From Fusobacterium nucleatum_L (lineage in GTDB: Bacteria; Fusobacteriota; Fusobacteriia; Fusobacteriales; Fusobacteriaceae): DNA of 64,000 nt. The stretch lies in assembly GCF_050231725.1 (NCBI RefSeq), contig NZ_CP077172.1:1736001-1800000 (forward strand), read 5' to 3'. Made by a program: the position numbers and the translations under genes. The notes under the pieces were generated by a model. It saw nothing but the letters and a program-made list of their open reading frames with translations. It searched no databases and was not told the origin of the DNA. Numbering within the stretch: the stretch's first letter is position 1; every line of letters begins with the position of its first letter. Below, piece by piece: positions 9,226 through 17,998 of the stretch.

Positions 9226-9264
9226 TATAATGGTTATGAACAGTAGGTAAATCCTTAATTTACC
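9226..9264 (+). promoter_or_regulatory. Promoter -10 and operator-like palindrome before malic enzyme gene
   Basis: A consensus TATAAT lies at 9226-9231. Fifteen bases downstream is GGTAAAT (9246-9252), 5-base loop, ATTTACC (9258-9264), near the expected transcription start. The -35 is weak and overlaps the kdsA terminator. The palindrome could be an operator or a 5'-UTR hairpin. Confidence 0.5.
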
Positions 9265-9298
9265 GTTGATTTTAAGAATAAATTTTTAGGAGGTAAAT

Positions 9299-10927
9299 AT
9301 GTCAAAAAAATCTTATGAAGTATTAAATGACCCGTTTTTAAACAAAGGAACAGCTTTCACAAAAGAAGAAAGAAAAGAATTAGAGTTAATTGGTTTATTG
9401 CCACCTCAAATTCAAACAATTGAAGAACAAGCAGAACAAGTATATGCACAATATAAAAGTAAGGAACCTTTAATTAATAAAAGAAGATTTTTAATGGAAA
9501 TTTTTGATACAAATAGAACTTTATTTTACTATTTGTTCAGTCAACATGTAGTTGAATTTATGCCAGTAGTATATGACCCTGTTATAGCAGAAAATATTGA
9601 AAATTATAGTGAACTATATGTAAATCCTCAAAATGCCGTATATTTATCAATAGACTCTCCTGAAACAATAGAAGAATCTCTAAAAAATGCAACAAAAGAT
9701 AGAGAAATAAGACTTATAGTTGTAACTGATGCAGAAGGTATTTTAGGAATTGGAGACTGGGGAACTAATGGTGTTGATATTTCTGTTGGAAAGTTAATGG
9801 TTTATACAGCAGCAGCTGGAATAGATCCTAAATCAGTTTTACCAGTTGTTTTAGATGCCGGAACAAATCGTGAAACTCTACTTGAAGATAAATTATATTT
9901 AGGAAATCGTCATAAAAGAGTTTATGGAGATAAATATTATGATTTTGTAGATAAATTTGTTCAAACTGCTGAAAAATTATTCCCTAGATTATATTTACAT
10001 TTTGAAGACTTTGGTCGTTCAAATGCAGCAAATGTTCTACATAAATATTGGAAAACTTACCCTGTATTTAATGATGATATACAAGGAACAGGAATTATCA
10101 CATTAGCTGGAATTTTAGGAGCATTAAAAATTTCTGGAGAAAAATTAACTGACCAAAAATATATGTGTTTTGGAGCAGGAACAGCAGGAGCAGGAATAGC
10201 AGATCGTATATATCAAGAAATGTTACAACAAGGTTTATCTGAAAATGAAGCCCGTAGTAGATTTTATTTAGTTGATAAACAAGGACTTTTATTTGATGAT
10301 ATGAATGATTTAACTCCAGAACAAAGACCATTTGCTCGTAAAAGAGTTGAGTTTACTAATGCAAATGAATTAACAAATTTAGAAGCAGCAGTTAAGGCAG
10401 TTAAACCAACTATTTTAGTTGGAACTTCTACTCAACCAAATACTTTTACTGAAGCAATAGTAAAAGAAATGGCATCATATACAGCAAGACCTATTATATT
10501 TCCATTGAGTAACCCAACAAAATTAGCAGAAGCAACTGCTGAAAATTTAATTAAATGGACAGATGGAAAGGCATTGATTGCAACAGGTATTCCTGCAGAT
10601 CCAGTTGAATATAATGGAGTAACTTATGAAATAGGACAAGCTAATAATGCTTTAATATATCCAGCACTTGGTTTAGGAGCAATTGCTTCAACCGCTAAAT
10701 TAATGACAAATGAAATGATATCAAAGGCTGCTCACTCATTGGGAGGAATTGTTGATACAACAAAACCAGGAGCTGCTACATTGCCACCAGTATCAAAATT
10801 AACAGAATTTTCTCAAAGAGTTGCTGAAGCTGTTGGTCAATGTGCACTGGATCAAAAATTAAATAGAGAAGATATAACTGATATAAAAGCAGCTATTGAA
10901 AAAATTAAGTGGATACCAAAATATTAA
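9299..10927 (+). CDS. NAD-dependent malic enzyme
   Basis: 542 residues, the long form of malic enzyme. It decarboxylates malate to pyruvate with reduction of NAD(P)+. Seen: the N-terminal malic domain with TDAEGILGIGDWG and VLDAGTNRE, the metal-site stretch FEDFGRSNA and NDDIQGTG, and the nucleotide-binding loop FGAGTAGAGIA. A strong AGGAGG ribosome site precedes the ATG. The AEC transporter gene follows by 24 bases, suggesting uptake and use of malate as one unit. Confidence 0.94.
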   Translation: MSKKSYEVLNDPFLNKGTAFTKEERKELELIGLLPPQIQTIEEQAEQVYAQYKSKEPLINKRRFLMEIFDTNRTLFYYLFSQHVVEFMPVVYDPVIAENIENYSELYVNPQNAVYLSIDSPETIEESLKNATKDREIRLIVVTDAEGILGIGDWGTNGVDISVGKLMVYTAAAGIDPKSVLPVVLDAGTNRETLLEDKLYLGNRHKRVYGDKYYDFVDKFVQTAEKLFPRLYLHFEDFGRSNAANVLHKYWKTYPVFNDDIQGTGIITLAGILGALKISGEKLTDQKYMCFGAGTAGAGIADRIYQEMLQQGLSENEARSRFYLVDKQGLLFDDMNDLTPEQRPFARKRVEFTNANELTNLEAAVKAVKPTILVGTSTQPNTFTEAIVKEMASYTARPIIFPLSNPTKLAEATAENLIKWTDGKALIATGIPADPVEYNGVTYEIGQANNALIYPALGLGAIASTAKLMTNEMISKAAHSLGGIVDTTKPGAATLPPVSKLTEFSQRVAEAVGQCALDQKLNREDITDIKAAIEKIKWIPKY

Positions 10928-10951
10928 ATTTTAAAGAGAGGTGCTTAGAAA

Positions 10952-11917
10952 ATGGAAGCATTTATAACATCAATAGGAAGTATATTATCCATAGTTTTAC
11001 TGATAGCACTAGGATATATATTAAAAGAAAAAAATTGGTTTAGTGATAGTTTTAGTGGAAATATATCTAAGTTGATTATGAATATTGCTTTACCAGCCTC
11101 TATTTTTGTATCTGTTTTGAAGTATTTGACATTAAAATCTTTATTATCTTTAACAGGAGCTTTAGTTTATACATTTTTATCTGTAATAATTGGTTATATT
11201 TTTGCATACATACTTGTAAAAATTTTAAATGTTCCAGTTGGAAGAAGAGGGACTTTCATAAATACTGTTGTCAATGCAAATACAATTTTTATAGGACTAC
11301 CATTAAATATTGCCTTATTTGGAAATGAAAGTTTACCATATTTTTTAGTTTATTATGTTACAAACACAGTTTCAACTTGGGCATTTGGAGCAATACTAAT
11401 TGGCAATGATACAAATGATAAAGATAAACAAGGAGCAACTTTTAATTGGAAAAAGCTGTTTCCGCCTCCATTATTAGGTTTTATAATAGCTCTTATATTT
11501 TTATTTTTAAGTATACCTATTCCAACTTTTGTTAATTCAACATTAGGATATTTAGGAGGAATAGTTACACCTCTATCTTTGATATATATAGGTATCGTTT
11601 TACATAATGCTGGGCTAAAAAGCATAAAATTTGATAGAGATACTATATTTGCACTTATAGGAAGATTTATATTTTCACCAATTGTTATGTTTATTTTAAT
11701 AAAATTTGGTTTAGATATTTTGCCATTAAAAGAATTATCAGCTATAGAAGTAAAAACATTTATAGTACAGTCAGCTGCACCAGCACTTGCAGTATTACCA
11801 ATTTTGGTTAATGAGGCAAAGGGAGATGTGGAATATGCAACAAATGTAGTAACAACAAGTACATTGTTATTTATTATTGTGATACCAATCATTACTACAT
11901 TATTGGGAGGAATATAA
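10952..11917 (+). CDS. AEC family transporter, probable malate permease
   Basis: 321 residues with about ten hydrophobic segments in two halves, the auxin efflux carrier (AEC) arrangement. Motifs such as NANTIFIGLP and VQSAAPALAVLP match the MleP/YfdV group. The position directly after the malic enzyme gene suggests malate or a related dicarboxylate as substrate; this is inference from context. Confidence 0.85.
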   Translation: MEAFITSIGSILSIVLLIALGYILKEKNWFSDSFSGNISKLIMNIALPASIFVSVLKYLTLKSLLSLTGALVYTFLSVIIGYIFAYILVKILNVPVGRRGTFINTVVNANTIFIGLPLNIALFGNESLPYFLVYYVTNTVSTWAFGAILIGNDTNDKDKQGATFNWKKLFPPPLLGFIIALIFLFLSIPIPTFVNSTLGYLGGIVTPLSLIYIGIVLHNAGLKSIKFDRDTIFALIGRFIFSPIVMFILIKFGLDILPLKELSAIEVKTFIVQSAAPALAVLPILVNEAKGDVEYATNVVTTSTLLFIIVIPIITTLLGGI

Positions 11918-11941
11918 AAGTTATTTTTGTGGAGGTAAAAA

Positions 11942-12469
11942 ATGAATGAAGTTTTAAAAGCAATGAAAGAAAGAAGAAGTATTCGTAAATTTAAAAGTGA
12001 TATGCTACCAAAAGAAATTATTGATAAGGTTATTGAAAGTGGACTTTATGCTGCAAGTGGAAAAGGACAACAATCTCCTATTATTATTTCTGTAACCAAT
12101 AAAGAACTTCATGATAAATTATCAAAGATAAATTCTAAAATTGGAGGTTGGAAAGAAGATTTTGATCCATTTTATAATGCACCTGTTATATTAATAGTAT
12201 TAGCTCCAAAAGATTGGGCAACTTATATATATGATGGAAGTCTTGTTATTGGAAATATGATGTTGGCAGCACATTCATTAAATATTGGAAGTTGTTGGAT
12301 ACATAGAGCAAAACAAGAATTTGAAAGTGAAGAGGGAAAAGAAATTCTAAAATCTCTTGGAATTGAGGGAGAATACGAAGGAATAGGACACTGTGTATTA
12401 GGTTATATAGATGGTAATTATCCAAATATTCCTGCAAGAAAAGAAAATCGTGTTTATTATATTGATTAA
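11942..12469 (+). CDS. Nitroreductase family protein
   Basis: 175 residues. FMN-binding nitroreductase fold: N-terminal MKERRSIRKFKSD, the AASGKGQQSP segment and a C-terminal IGHCVLGYIDG. Family members reduce nitro compounds, quinones or flavins with NAD(P)H. GGAGG precedes the ATG. It is the third gene of the malic enzyme unit, 24 bases after the transporter. A link to malate metabolism is not evident. Confidence 0.9.
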   Translation: MNEVLKAMKERRSIRKFKSDMLPKEIIDKVIESGLYAASGKGQQSPIIISVTNKELHDKLSKINSKIGGWKEDFDPFYNAPVILIVLAPKDWATYIYDGSLVIGNMMLAAHSLNIGSCWIHRAKQEFESEEGKEILKSLGIEGEYEGIGHCVLGYIDGNYPNIPARKENRVYYID

Positions 12470-12482
12470 GAGTGTATTAAAT

Positions 12483-12521
12483 AAAAAAGGTTGCTATAAA
12501 TTATATACTTTATGGCAACCT
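12483..12521. terminator. Bidirectional terminator between convergent genes
   Basis: AGGTTGC-T-ATAAA (12488-12500) pairs with TTTAT-G-GCAACCT ending at 12521, with one T/G wobble. An A-run flanks it on the left and T residues on the right, so it can serve both strands. Its TTGCTATAAA core resembles other stem-loops in this window. Confidence 0.75.
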
Positions 12522-12545
12522 AATTTTATTAGAGAATAAATAAAC

Positions 12546-13412
12546 TTAGTAACATTGTAAAATTAGCCAAATATTTTCAAAGTTTTTATTTGCTAAATCT
12601 TCTTTTTTAATCCAAAAATAAATATGTCCACAATCTCCAAACATCAATTCATAATCATCAGATTCAACAGTATCCATTTGAAAAAGTAATACCCAATCTT
12701 TGCTAGCTTTTTTTATTTCTTCTTTATATTTTTTAGGATAACCTATCCCACCCATATTAAATCCTCTTGTTACAGCTGCACATTCTTCTTCCATTGAATT
12801 TTGGATAATATCTGGATAACCAAGTAATTTTGTATAATTTTTAAGAGATTTCATATATTTATCACAAATATCAGAATATTCATCAAATAATTTATTTTCA
12901 AACTCTTTAAAATTTTCATATGTTTTATATTTTTCTAATATATTTTTCTCTTCATTAAGATTATCAAAATCTTCATAAGAAGGTAAACTAATATTTGATT
13001 TAAAATTAACTTTAAATTCTGGTATTTTATAATAATCTTCCATATCTTCTGGAAAATTAATTAGTGTAAAGTTTGTAGTATTTTCAAAATAAAAAACCTT
13101 AGCACAGCCTTTATCTTGAGGATTATATCCCCATTCTTGTGTTTCTAATTCATAGAAAAAATATAACATACCTTTATCTGGAAGTAAGTTATCTTTATCT
13201 AAAGATTTAACTTCTTCTAAATTGATTTGAGCTAAGAAAGATAGAGGAAGTTGTTGATAATAAGGCCAAACAAAGTCTTTTGGAAGATAAGGTTTACCTC
13301 CAATTTTACTTTTATCAACTATTTCAGAATTATTGTTAAATTCAGTAGAAAGAGTAATTTCATTCTTTTTAAGGTTGTCTAACATTTCTGTTATAATTTT
13401 TTTAAAATCCAT
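12546..13412 (-). CDS. YwqG family protein (DUF1963)
   Basis: 288 residues. The YwqG pattern is clear: SKIGGKPYLPKDFVWP, then LSFLAQINLEE, a middle KGMLYFFYE and a C-terminal CGHIYFWIKKEDL. The biochemical function of the family is unknown; B. subtilis ywqG lies in a toxin-associated cluster. The ATG has AAGGAG upstream. It is convergent with the nitroreductase gene and divergent from the next gene. Confidence 0.85.
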   Translation of the reverse strand: MDFKKIITEMLDNLKKNEITLSTEFNNNSEIVDKSKIGGKPYLPKDFVWPYYQQLPLSFLAQINLEEVKSLDKDNLLPDKGMLYFFYELETQEWGYNPQDKGCAKVFYFENTTNFTLINFPEDMEDYYKIPEFKVNFKSNISLPSYEDFDNLNEEKNILEKYKTYENFKEFENKLFDEYSDICDKYMKSLKNYTKLLGYPDIIQNSMEEECAAVTRGFNMGGIGYPKKYKEEIKKASKDWVLLFQMDTVESDDYELMFGDCGHIYFWIKKEDLANKNFENIWLILQCY

Positions 13413-13534
13413 ATAAAAACTCCTTATATAATATTTTTTTAGTATATAGTTTTAGTTAATATATAATATTGTAATTCAAAAGAAAGTATAATACAATAGA
13501 AAATAATAATATATTTTAAAAGGATATGAGAAAA

Positions 13535-14041
13535 ATGAGAGAATACAATTTTAAGGCAAGTGATAATAATGGAGAAATGTTAATGGGATTGAGTTTTCCT
13601 TTTTCATTTATAGGAATAGCAGGTTTAATTTTAATACTAAGGTTATACTTATTTCCAAAAATAAAATTTTTAGATTATGTAAATAATCCCTATTTAGAAA
13701 TGTTAACAATAATTTTCCCAGCATTAGCAATAACATCTTATATAATGAAAATTGTAAAAAAATATGCAATAAAAAATTATCATATATATGAAGATAGAGA
13801 TATATTGAAAATAGAAAATGATAGTAAAATAATAGAATTGAGTTACAATGCCATAAGAAATGTGAAATTGACTAAAAAGGGAAAGGGTATGGCTAAGTGT
13901 TATAAACTTATTATAAAAACAAACAGAAAAAATTTAAAATTTTTTGTAAGACCTAAGGAAAATTATTTTTTTGGTGGAAGTGATGAAAATGATTTTTGTA
14001 GTTTAGAAGATTTTTATTTTTTTCTTAAAGAAAGAAAATAA
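13535..14041 (+). CDS. Hypothetical membrane protein with two N-terminal TM segments
   Basis: About 168 residues, no recognised family. Two hydrophobic segments at about residues 20-40 and 50-75 are followed by a soluble basic domain with strands (DILKIENDSKIIELSYNAIRNVKLT), reminiscent of bacterial PH-like domains; that resemblance is weak. The ATG at 13535 is preferred to the one at 13526, which lies only one base after the AGGA site. Confidence 0.65.
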   Translation: MREYNFKASDNNGEMLMGLSFPFSFIGIAGLILILRLYLFPKIKFLDYVNNPYLEMLTIIFPALAITSYIMKIVKKYAIKNYHIYEDRDILKIENDSKIIELSYNAIRNVKLTKKGKGMAKCYKLIIKTNRKNLKFFVRPKENYFFGGSDENDFCSLEDFYFFLKERK

Positions 14042-14073
14042 AAGAAGTTGCTATAAATTTATAACAACTTCTT
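14042..14073. terminator. Terminator between convergent genes
   Basis: AAGAAGTTG (14042-14050) and CAACTTCTT (14065-14073) with the palindrome TATAAATTTATA between. The T-run is on the minus strand, so it mainly ends the cysteine-synthase-like gene. Same TTGCTATAAA core as the hairpin at 12488. Confidence 0.72.
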
Positions 14074-14080
14074 AAAACTT

Positions 14081-15001
14081 TTATAATTCACAGATATTAG
14101 ATAAATATTTTTCACCAGAATCAGTAGATAAAATAACTATTTTTAAATTTTTATTAGCATTTTCTTTTGAGTAATCAAGAGCAGCTTTTAATGTTGCACC
14201 AGTTGAAATACCAGCAAGTATACCTTCTTTAAAACTTAATTCTCTCATCATTTTAAAAGCGTCATCATCTTCACAAGTTAATATTCCATCGGCTAAACTG
14301 CCATCATAAACTGCTGGAATACCACCTATACTCATTCCCATACCTTGAATTTTATGAGGACCTATATACCCCTTTGAAAGTAATGGAGATGAAGCAGGTT
14401 CAACAGGAAAAGTTTTTATATTAGGTAATTTTTCTCTTAACTTTTTAGCAGTTCCAGAAAAACTACCACCTGTTCCTGTTCCACAAATAAATACATCAAT
14501 TTTATTATTCAAATCTTTTAAAATTTCTTCAGCAGTATTTTCATAGTGGGCCTTTGGATTATTTACATTAGTAAATTGATTGGGAACAAAATATTTCTTT
14601 TCTTGTTTTTTAAGTTCTTCTAATTTTTCTAAACAAGCTTTCATTCCAAGAGAACCATCAGTTAATATAACTTCAGTCCCATAAGCTCTCATAAGTTGTA
14701 TTCTTTCAACACTCATAGTGTCAGGCATAACAATTTTTAACTTATAATTTTTAATAGCACATATCATAGCAAGGCCAATTCCAGTATTTCCACTTGTAGC
14801 TTCTATAATAACTGTATCTTTATCAATTAATCCTTCTTTTTCAGCTTCTTCAATCATTTTTAAGGCAATTCTGTCTTTTGTACTTCTACCAGGGTTTGAA
14901 CCTTCTAATTTTATAAAAATTTCATTACCAAAAGTATCAATATTATTAATTTTTACTAAAGGTGTGTTCCCAATCAAATCAATAACAGAATTTACTAGCA
15001 T
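14081..15001 (-). CDS. Cysteine synthase family PLP enzyme (possible lanthionine/H2S-forming)
   Basis: 306 residues, fold-type II PLP enzyme. Visible: PLP lysine 42 in GRSTKDR, the substrate loop ATSGNTGIG (69-70 Thr-Ser), the phosphate loop GTGTGGS (174-180) and STGAT near the C-terminus. Classic role: O-acetylserine plus sulfide to cysteine. No serine acetyltransferase gene is near. Fusobacteria have CysK-like enzymes that release H2S from cysteine and form lanthionine or serine instead. The IQGMGMSIGGIP stretch differs from the usual CysK IQGIGAGFIP, so substrate use may differ. GGAGG precedes the ATG. Confidence 0.85.
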   Translation of the reverse strand: MLVNSVIDLIGNTPLVKINNIDTFGNEIFIKLEGSNPGRSTKDRIALKMIEEAEKEGLIDKDTVIIEATSGNTGIGLAMICAIKNYKLKIVMPDTMSVERIQLMRAYGTEVILTDGSLGMKACLEKLEELKKQEKKYFVPNQFTNVNNPKAHYENTAEEILKDLNNKIDVFICGTGTGGSFSGTAKKLREKLPNIKTFPVEPASSPLLSKGYIGPHKIQGMGMSIGGIPAVYDGSLADGILTCEDDDAFKMMRELSFKEGILAGISTGATLKAALDYSKENANKNLKIVILSTDSGEKYLSNICEL

Positions 15002-15062
15002 AAAAATCCTCCAATCAAACTTTATTTTTACTATATTGTATAACTAAAAGAAAAAAAATGAA

Positions 15063-15102
15063 AGAACTCATTAAAAAATATATAGAGTTCTCTTTTTTTT
15101 TT
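15063..15102. terminator. Stem-loop with T-runs on both strands
   Basis: AGAACTC (15063-15069) and GAGTTCT (15085-15091). A long T-run follows on the plus strand and T-rich sequence on the minus strand; the latter would end the gene read leftward from 15640. Confidence 0.65.
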
Positions 15103-15184
15103 AAAATATATTGAAAAATAAAAAAATTTTTTTTAAGTAAATACACAAAAACAGAACTAAAAAAATAAGATTAAAGAAAATTTT

Positions 15185-15640
15185 TTATAAAATTTCTTTT
15201 AAAGTTTGATATTTTCCATTGTGAACATTAAAAAATTTTAAAACTTTAGCCTTGTTATTTAAAAAATTATCTAAATCTTTAATAAATTGTAATTCTTTTT
15301 CATTTAAAGAATGAATGTCAGTTATTAATTTAATTTCTTTTTCTTTTTTATGATGTAAAAAATATTCAAAAATTTCTCCATTGGCCCAAGCATCTTCATT
15401 ATACCAAGACATAAGCTTAAAAAATTCATCTAAACTCATTCCTTTAGCTTCAAGTGAAATTTGTTTTAAAAGATAATCAATTCTCTCTAACTCTCCTTCA
15501 AAAAAAGGATCATATCCATATTCATCTTTTTCTAAAAGATAATTGTAAAATTTTTCTAGAAATTCTTTTCTACTTTCTTCCAAGTCTCCTACAATATGAT
15601 GATAATAGTCGCTTAAAACTTTAATATAAAGTACAGACAT
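15185..15640 (-). CDS. Hypothetical protein
   Basis: 151 residues, not recognised. It is acidic and predicted mostly helical, with a Trp- and Glu-rich centre (FKLMSWYNEDAWANG). There is no signal peptide or membrane segment. A good GGAGGT ribosome site precedes the ATG at 15640, which supports a real gene. Its size and composition resemble small immunity-type proteins, but nothing in the sequence proves that. Confidence 0.6.
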   Translation of the reverse strand: MSVLYIKVLSDYYHHIVGDLEESRKEFLEKFYNYLLEKDEYGYDPFFEGELERIDYLLKQISLEAKGMSLDEFFKLMSWYNEDAWANGEIFEYFLHHKKEKEIKLITDIHSLNEKELQFIKDLDNFLNNKAKVLKFFNVHNGKYQTLKEIL

Positions 15641-15837
15641 TGAAATTACCTCCTATAAAATTAAAATAAATTATTTCTATCTCAAATTAATATATAGTGA
15701 TTTTATTGTATACATCTTAACATATATAATATATTTTTAATACTAAATTTTTAAAAGTTTATAAAAAATTAAAGATTTTAATTTGTTGTAATTTATGATA
15801 CAATAATAGAGATTATGATACTAAACAGAGGTAAAAA

Positions 15838-16440
15838 ATGAAACAATTATTAATAATGATTTTAATCTCAGGGGCAATAGGTTGGATAACAAATTGGATT
15901 GCTATTAAAATGTTATTTAGACCACATAGAGAAATAAATTTTGGTTTATTCAAAATACAAGGTTTAATACCTAAAAGAAGAGAAGATATTGGTAGTGGTA
16001 TTGCAAATATTATTCAGAATGAATTAATTTCTGTAAAAGATGTTATTTCAAATATTGATAAAGAAGAATTTTCTAAAAGATTAAATAATTTAATTGATGA
16101 AGTATTAGATAAAAATTTAAAAACAAAAGTAAAAGAAAAATTTCCTATTATGCAAATGTTTTTTACTGATAATATGGCAAAGGATATTGGAAATACAATA
16201 AAAGAAATAGTTATGGAAAATCAAGAAAAGATATTTGAAATTTTTTCTAACTATGCAGAAGAAAATATTGATTTTGAATTGATAATTTCTGATAAAATTT
16301 CAAATTTTTCTTTAGATAAATTAGAAGAAATAGTGACTCTTTTAGCGAAGAAAGAATTGAAACATATAGAAGTTATAGGTGCTATATTGGGTATGATAAT
16401 TGGAGCAGTACAATATTGCATTACTCTAATAGTAAAATAA
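15838..16440 (+). CDS. DUF445 family membrane protein
   Basis: 200 residues. Starts with a hydrophobic segment containing GAIGWITNWIAIKMLFRPH, the DUF445 signature, followed by GLFKIQGLIPKRREDIG, a long helical part and a C-terminal membrane segment (VIGAILGMIIGAVQYCI). Related to B. subtilis YheB; function unknown. AGAGG precedes the ATG. The transcript would run into the intergenic element at 16452. Confidence 0.85.
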   Translation: MKQLLIMILISGAIGWITNWIAIKMLFRPHREINFGLFKIQGLIPKRREDIGSGIANIIQNELISVKDVISNIDKEEFSKRLNNLIDEVLDKNLKTKVKEKFPIMQMFFTDNMAKDIGNTIKEIVMENQEKIFEIFSNYAEENIDFELIISDKISNFSLDKLEEIVTLLAKKELKHIEVIGAILGMIIGAVQYCITLIVK

Positions 16441-16451
16441 GAATGTAATAA

Positions 16452-16510
16452 AAAATAGTCCATTACTAGCTAAATTTATTAACAATAAAAAAATTTAGAA
16501 TGTAATTACA
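16452..16510 (+). repeat. Intergenic inverted-repeat element, copy 1 (short)
   Basis: AAAATAGTCC, then left arm ATTAC-tag-CTAAATTT (16462-16477), a short A-rich loop and right arm AAATTTAG-aat-GTAAT (16491-16506). Same plan as copies at 25228 and 49936, with different arm bases that still pair. It lies between DUF445 and ruvB. Confidence 0.75.
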
Positions 16511-16567
16511 CTTATTTTTTATTTACATTAGAGTAACTAAATTTTGTAAAAGTGCAAGAGGTGAGTT

Positions 16568-17584
16568 GTGGAAAGAATTATAAGTGAGCTTGAAATGCCA
16601 AATGAGATTGAAATTCAAAAATCATTGAGGCCTAAAAGTTTTGATGAATATATAGGGCAAGAAAATTTAAAAGAAAAAATGACTATTTCTATAAAAGCTG
16701 CTCAAAAAAGAAATATGGTTGTAGATCATATCTTACTTTATGGACCTCCAGGTTTAGGAAAAACAACTTTAGCAGGTGTTATTGCAAATGAAATGAAAGC
16801 AAATTTAAAAATAACATCAGGACCTATACTTGAAAAAGCAGGGGATTTAGCAGCAATTTTAACCTCATTAGAAGAAAATGATATTTTATTTATAGATGAA
16901 ATACATAGACTTAACAGCACAGTAGAAGAAATTTTGTATCCTGCTATGGAAGATGGGGAACTTGATATAATTATAGGAAAAGGACCTTCTGCAAAGTCAA
17001 TAAGAATTGAATTGCCTCCTTTTACTTTAATTGGAGCTACCACAAGAGCAGGACTTTTAAGTGCCCCTTTAAGAGATAGATTCGGTGTTAGTCATAAAAT
17101 GGAATATTACAACGAAGCTGAGATCAAATCTATTATTATAAGAGGAGCAAAAATATTAGGAGTTAAGATTGATGAAGCTGGAGCAATAGAAATTTCAAAA
17201 AGAAGTCGAGGAACTCCTAGAATAGCAAATAGACTTTTAAAAAGAGTCAGAGATTATTGTGAAATTAAAGGAAATGGTACAATAGATAAATTGTATGCTA
17301 AAAATGCCTTAGATATGTTAGGTGTTGATAGTAATGGTTTAGATGATTTGGATAGGAATATCATTAATTCCATAATTGAAAACTATGATGGAGGACCTGT
17401 TGGTATTGAGACTCTATCTCTTTTACTAGGAGAAGATAGAAGAACTTTAGAAGAGGTTTATGAACCTTATTTGGTAAAGATTGGATTTTTAAAAAGAACC
17501 AATAGAGGTAGGGTAGTAACCCCTAAAGCATACCAACACTTTAAGAAAGTTGAGGTAAAGGATGAAAATAAACACGAAAGTTAG
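16568..17584 (+). CDS. ruvB: Holliday junction branch migration DNA helicase RuvB
   Basis: 338 residues, full length. AAA+ motor of the RuvAB complex acting on Holliday junctions. Walker A GPPGLGKTT, Walker B LFIDEIHR, sensor region GATTRAG and the C-terminal winged helix with RTNRGR are present. Start codon is GTG at 16568, preceded by AGAGGTGAG. It is the first gene of a run of eight overlapping or abutting genes to 25217; ruvA and ruvC are not in the window. Confidence 0.96.
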   Translation: MERIISELEMPNEIEIQKSLRPKSFDEYIGQENLKEKMTISIKAAQKRNMVVDHILLYGPPGLGKTTLAGVIANEMKANLKITSGPILEKAGDLAAILTSLEENDILFIDEIHRLNSTVEEILYPAMEDGELDIIIGKGPSAKSIRIELPPFTLIGATTRAGLLSAPLRDRFGVSHKMEYYNEAEIKSIIIRGAKILGVKIDEAGAIEISKRSRGTPRIANRLLKRVRDYCEIKGNGTIDKLYAKNALDMLGVDSNGLDDLDRNIINSIIENYDGGPVGIETLSLLLGEDRRTLEEVYEPYLVKIGFLKRTNRGRVVTPKAYQHFKKVEVKDENKHES

Positions 17585-17987
17585 GTATGGTTTGAAAGCG
17601 TTAGCATATATTGCTGAAAATTCTACTGATAAAAAATTAGTTAGAATTAAGGAAATATCAGAAGATCAGGATATATCAGTTCAATATTTAGAACAAATAC
17701 TTTTTAAATTAAAAAATGAGAATATTATTGAAGGAAAAAGGGGTCCAACAGGAGGATATAAATTAGCAATAGAGCCAGAACAAATAGATCTATATATGAT
17801 TTATAGAATTTTAGATGATGAAGAAAGAGTTATAGATTGTAATGAGTCTGGAGAAAGCAAAACACATAGTTGTAATGAGGCAGGTTGTGGAGAAACTTGT
17901 ATTTGGAGTAAACTTGATAATGCTATGACAAAAATTTTATCTGAAACATCTCTACAAGATTTTATTAATAATGGTAAAAGAATATAG
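17562..17987 (+). CDS. Rrf2 family transcriptional regulator
   Basis: 141 residues. N-terminal winged helix (MKINTKVRYGLKALAYIAEN, then VQYLEQILFKLKNENII) and the wing motif GKRGPTGGYKLA are typical for Rrf2/IscR/CymR. Cysteines at 93, 104, 109 and 113 lie in the region where IscR and NsrR bind an Fe-S cluster, so it may sense Fe-S status, NO or oxygen; spacing differs from E. coli IscR (92, 98, 104). No isc or suf genes are adjacent. It overlaps ruvB by 23 bases. Confidence 0.9.
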   Translation: MKINTKVRYGLKALAYIAENSTDKKLVRIKEISEDQDISVQYLEQILFKLKNENIIEGKRGPTGGYKLAIEPEQIDLYMIYRILDDEERVIDCNESGESKTHSCNEAGCGETCIWSKLDNAMTKILSETSLQDFINNGKRI

Positions 17988-17998
17988 AGGTATTTAAA

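Noticed and set aside
11353..11892. Minus-strand frame of 179 codons in the AEC transporter gene
   Set aside because: Mirror of a hydrophobic coding region, with no family resemblance and no ribosome site.
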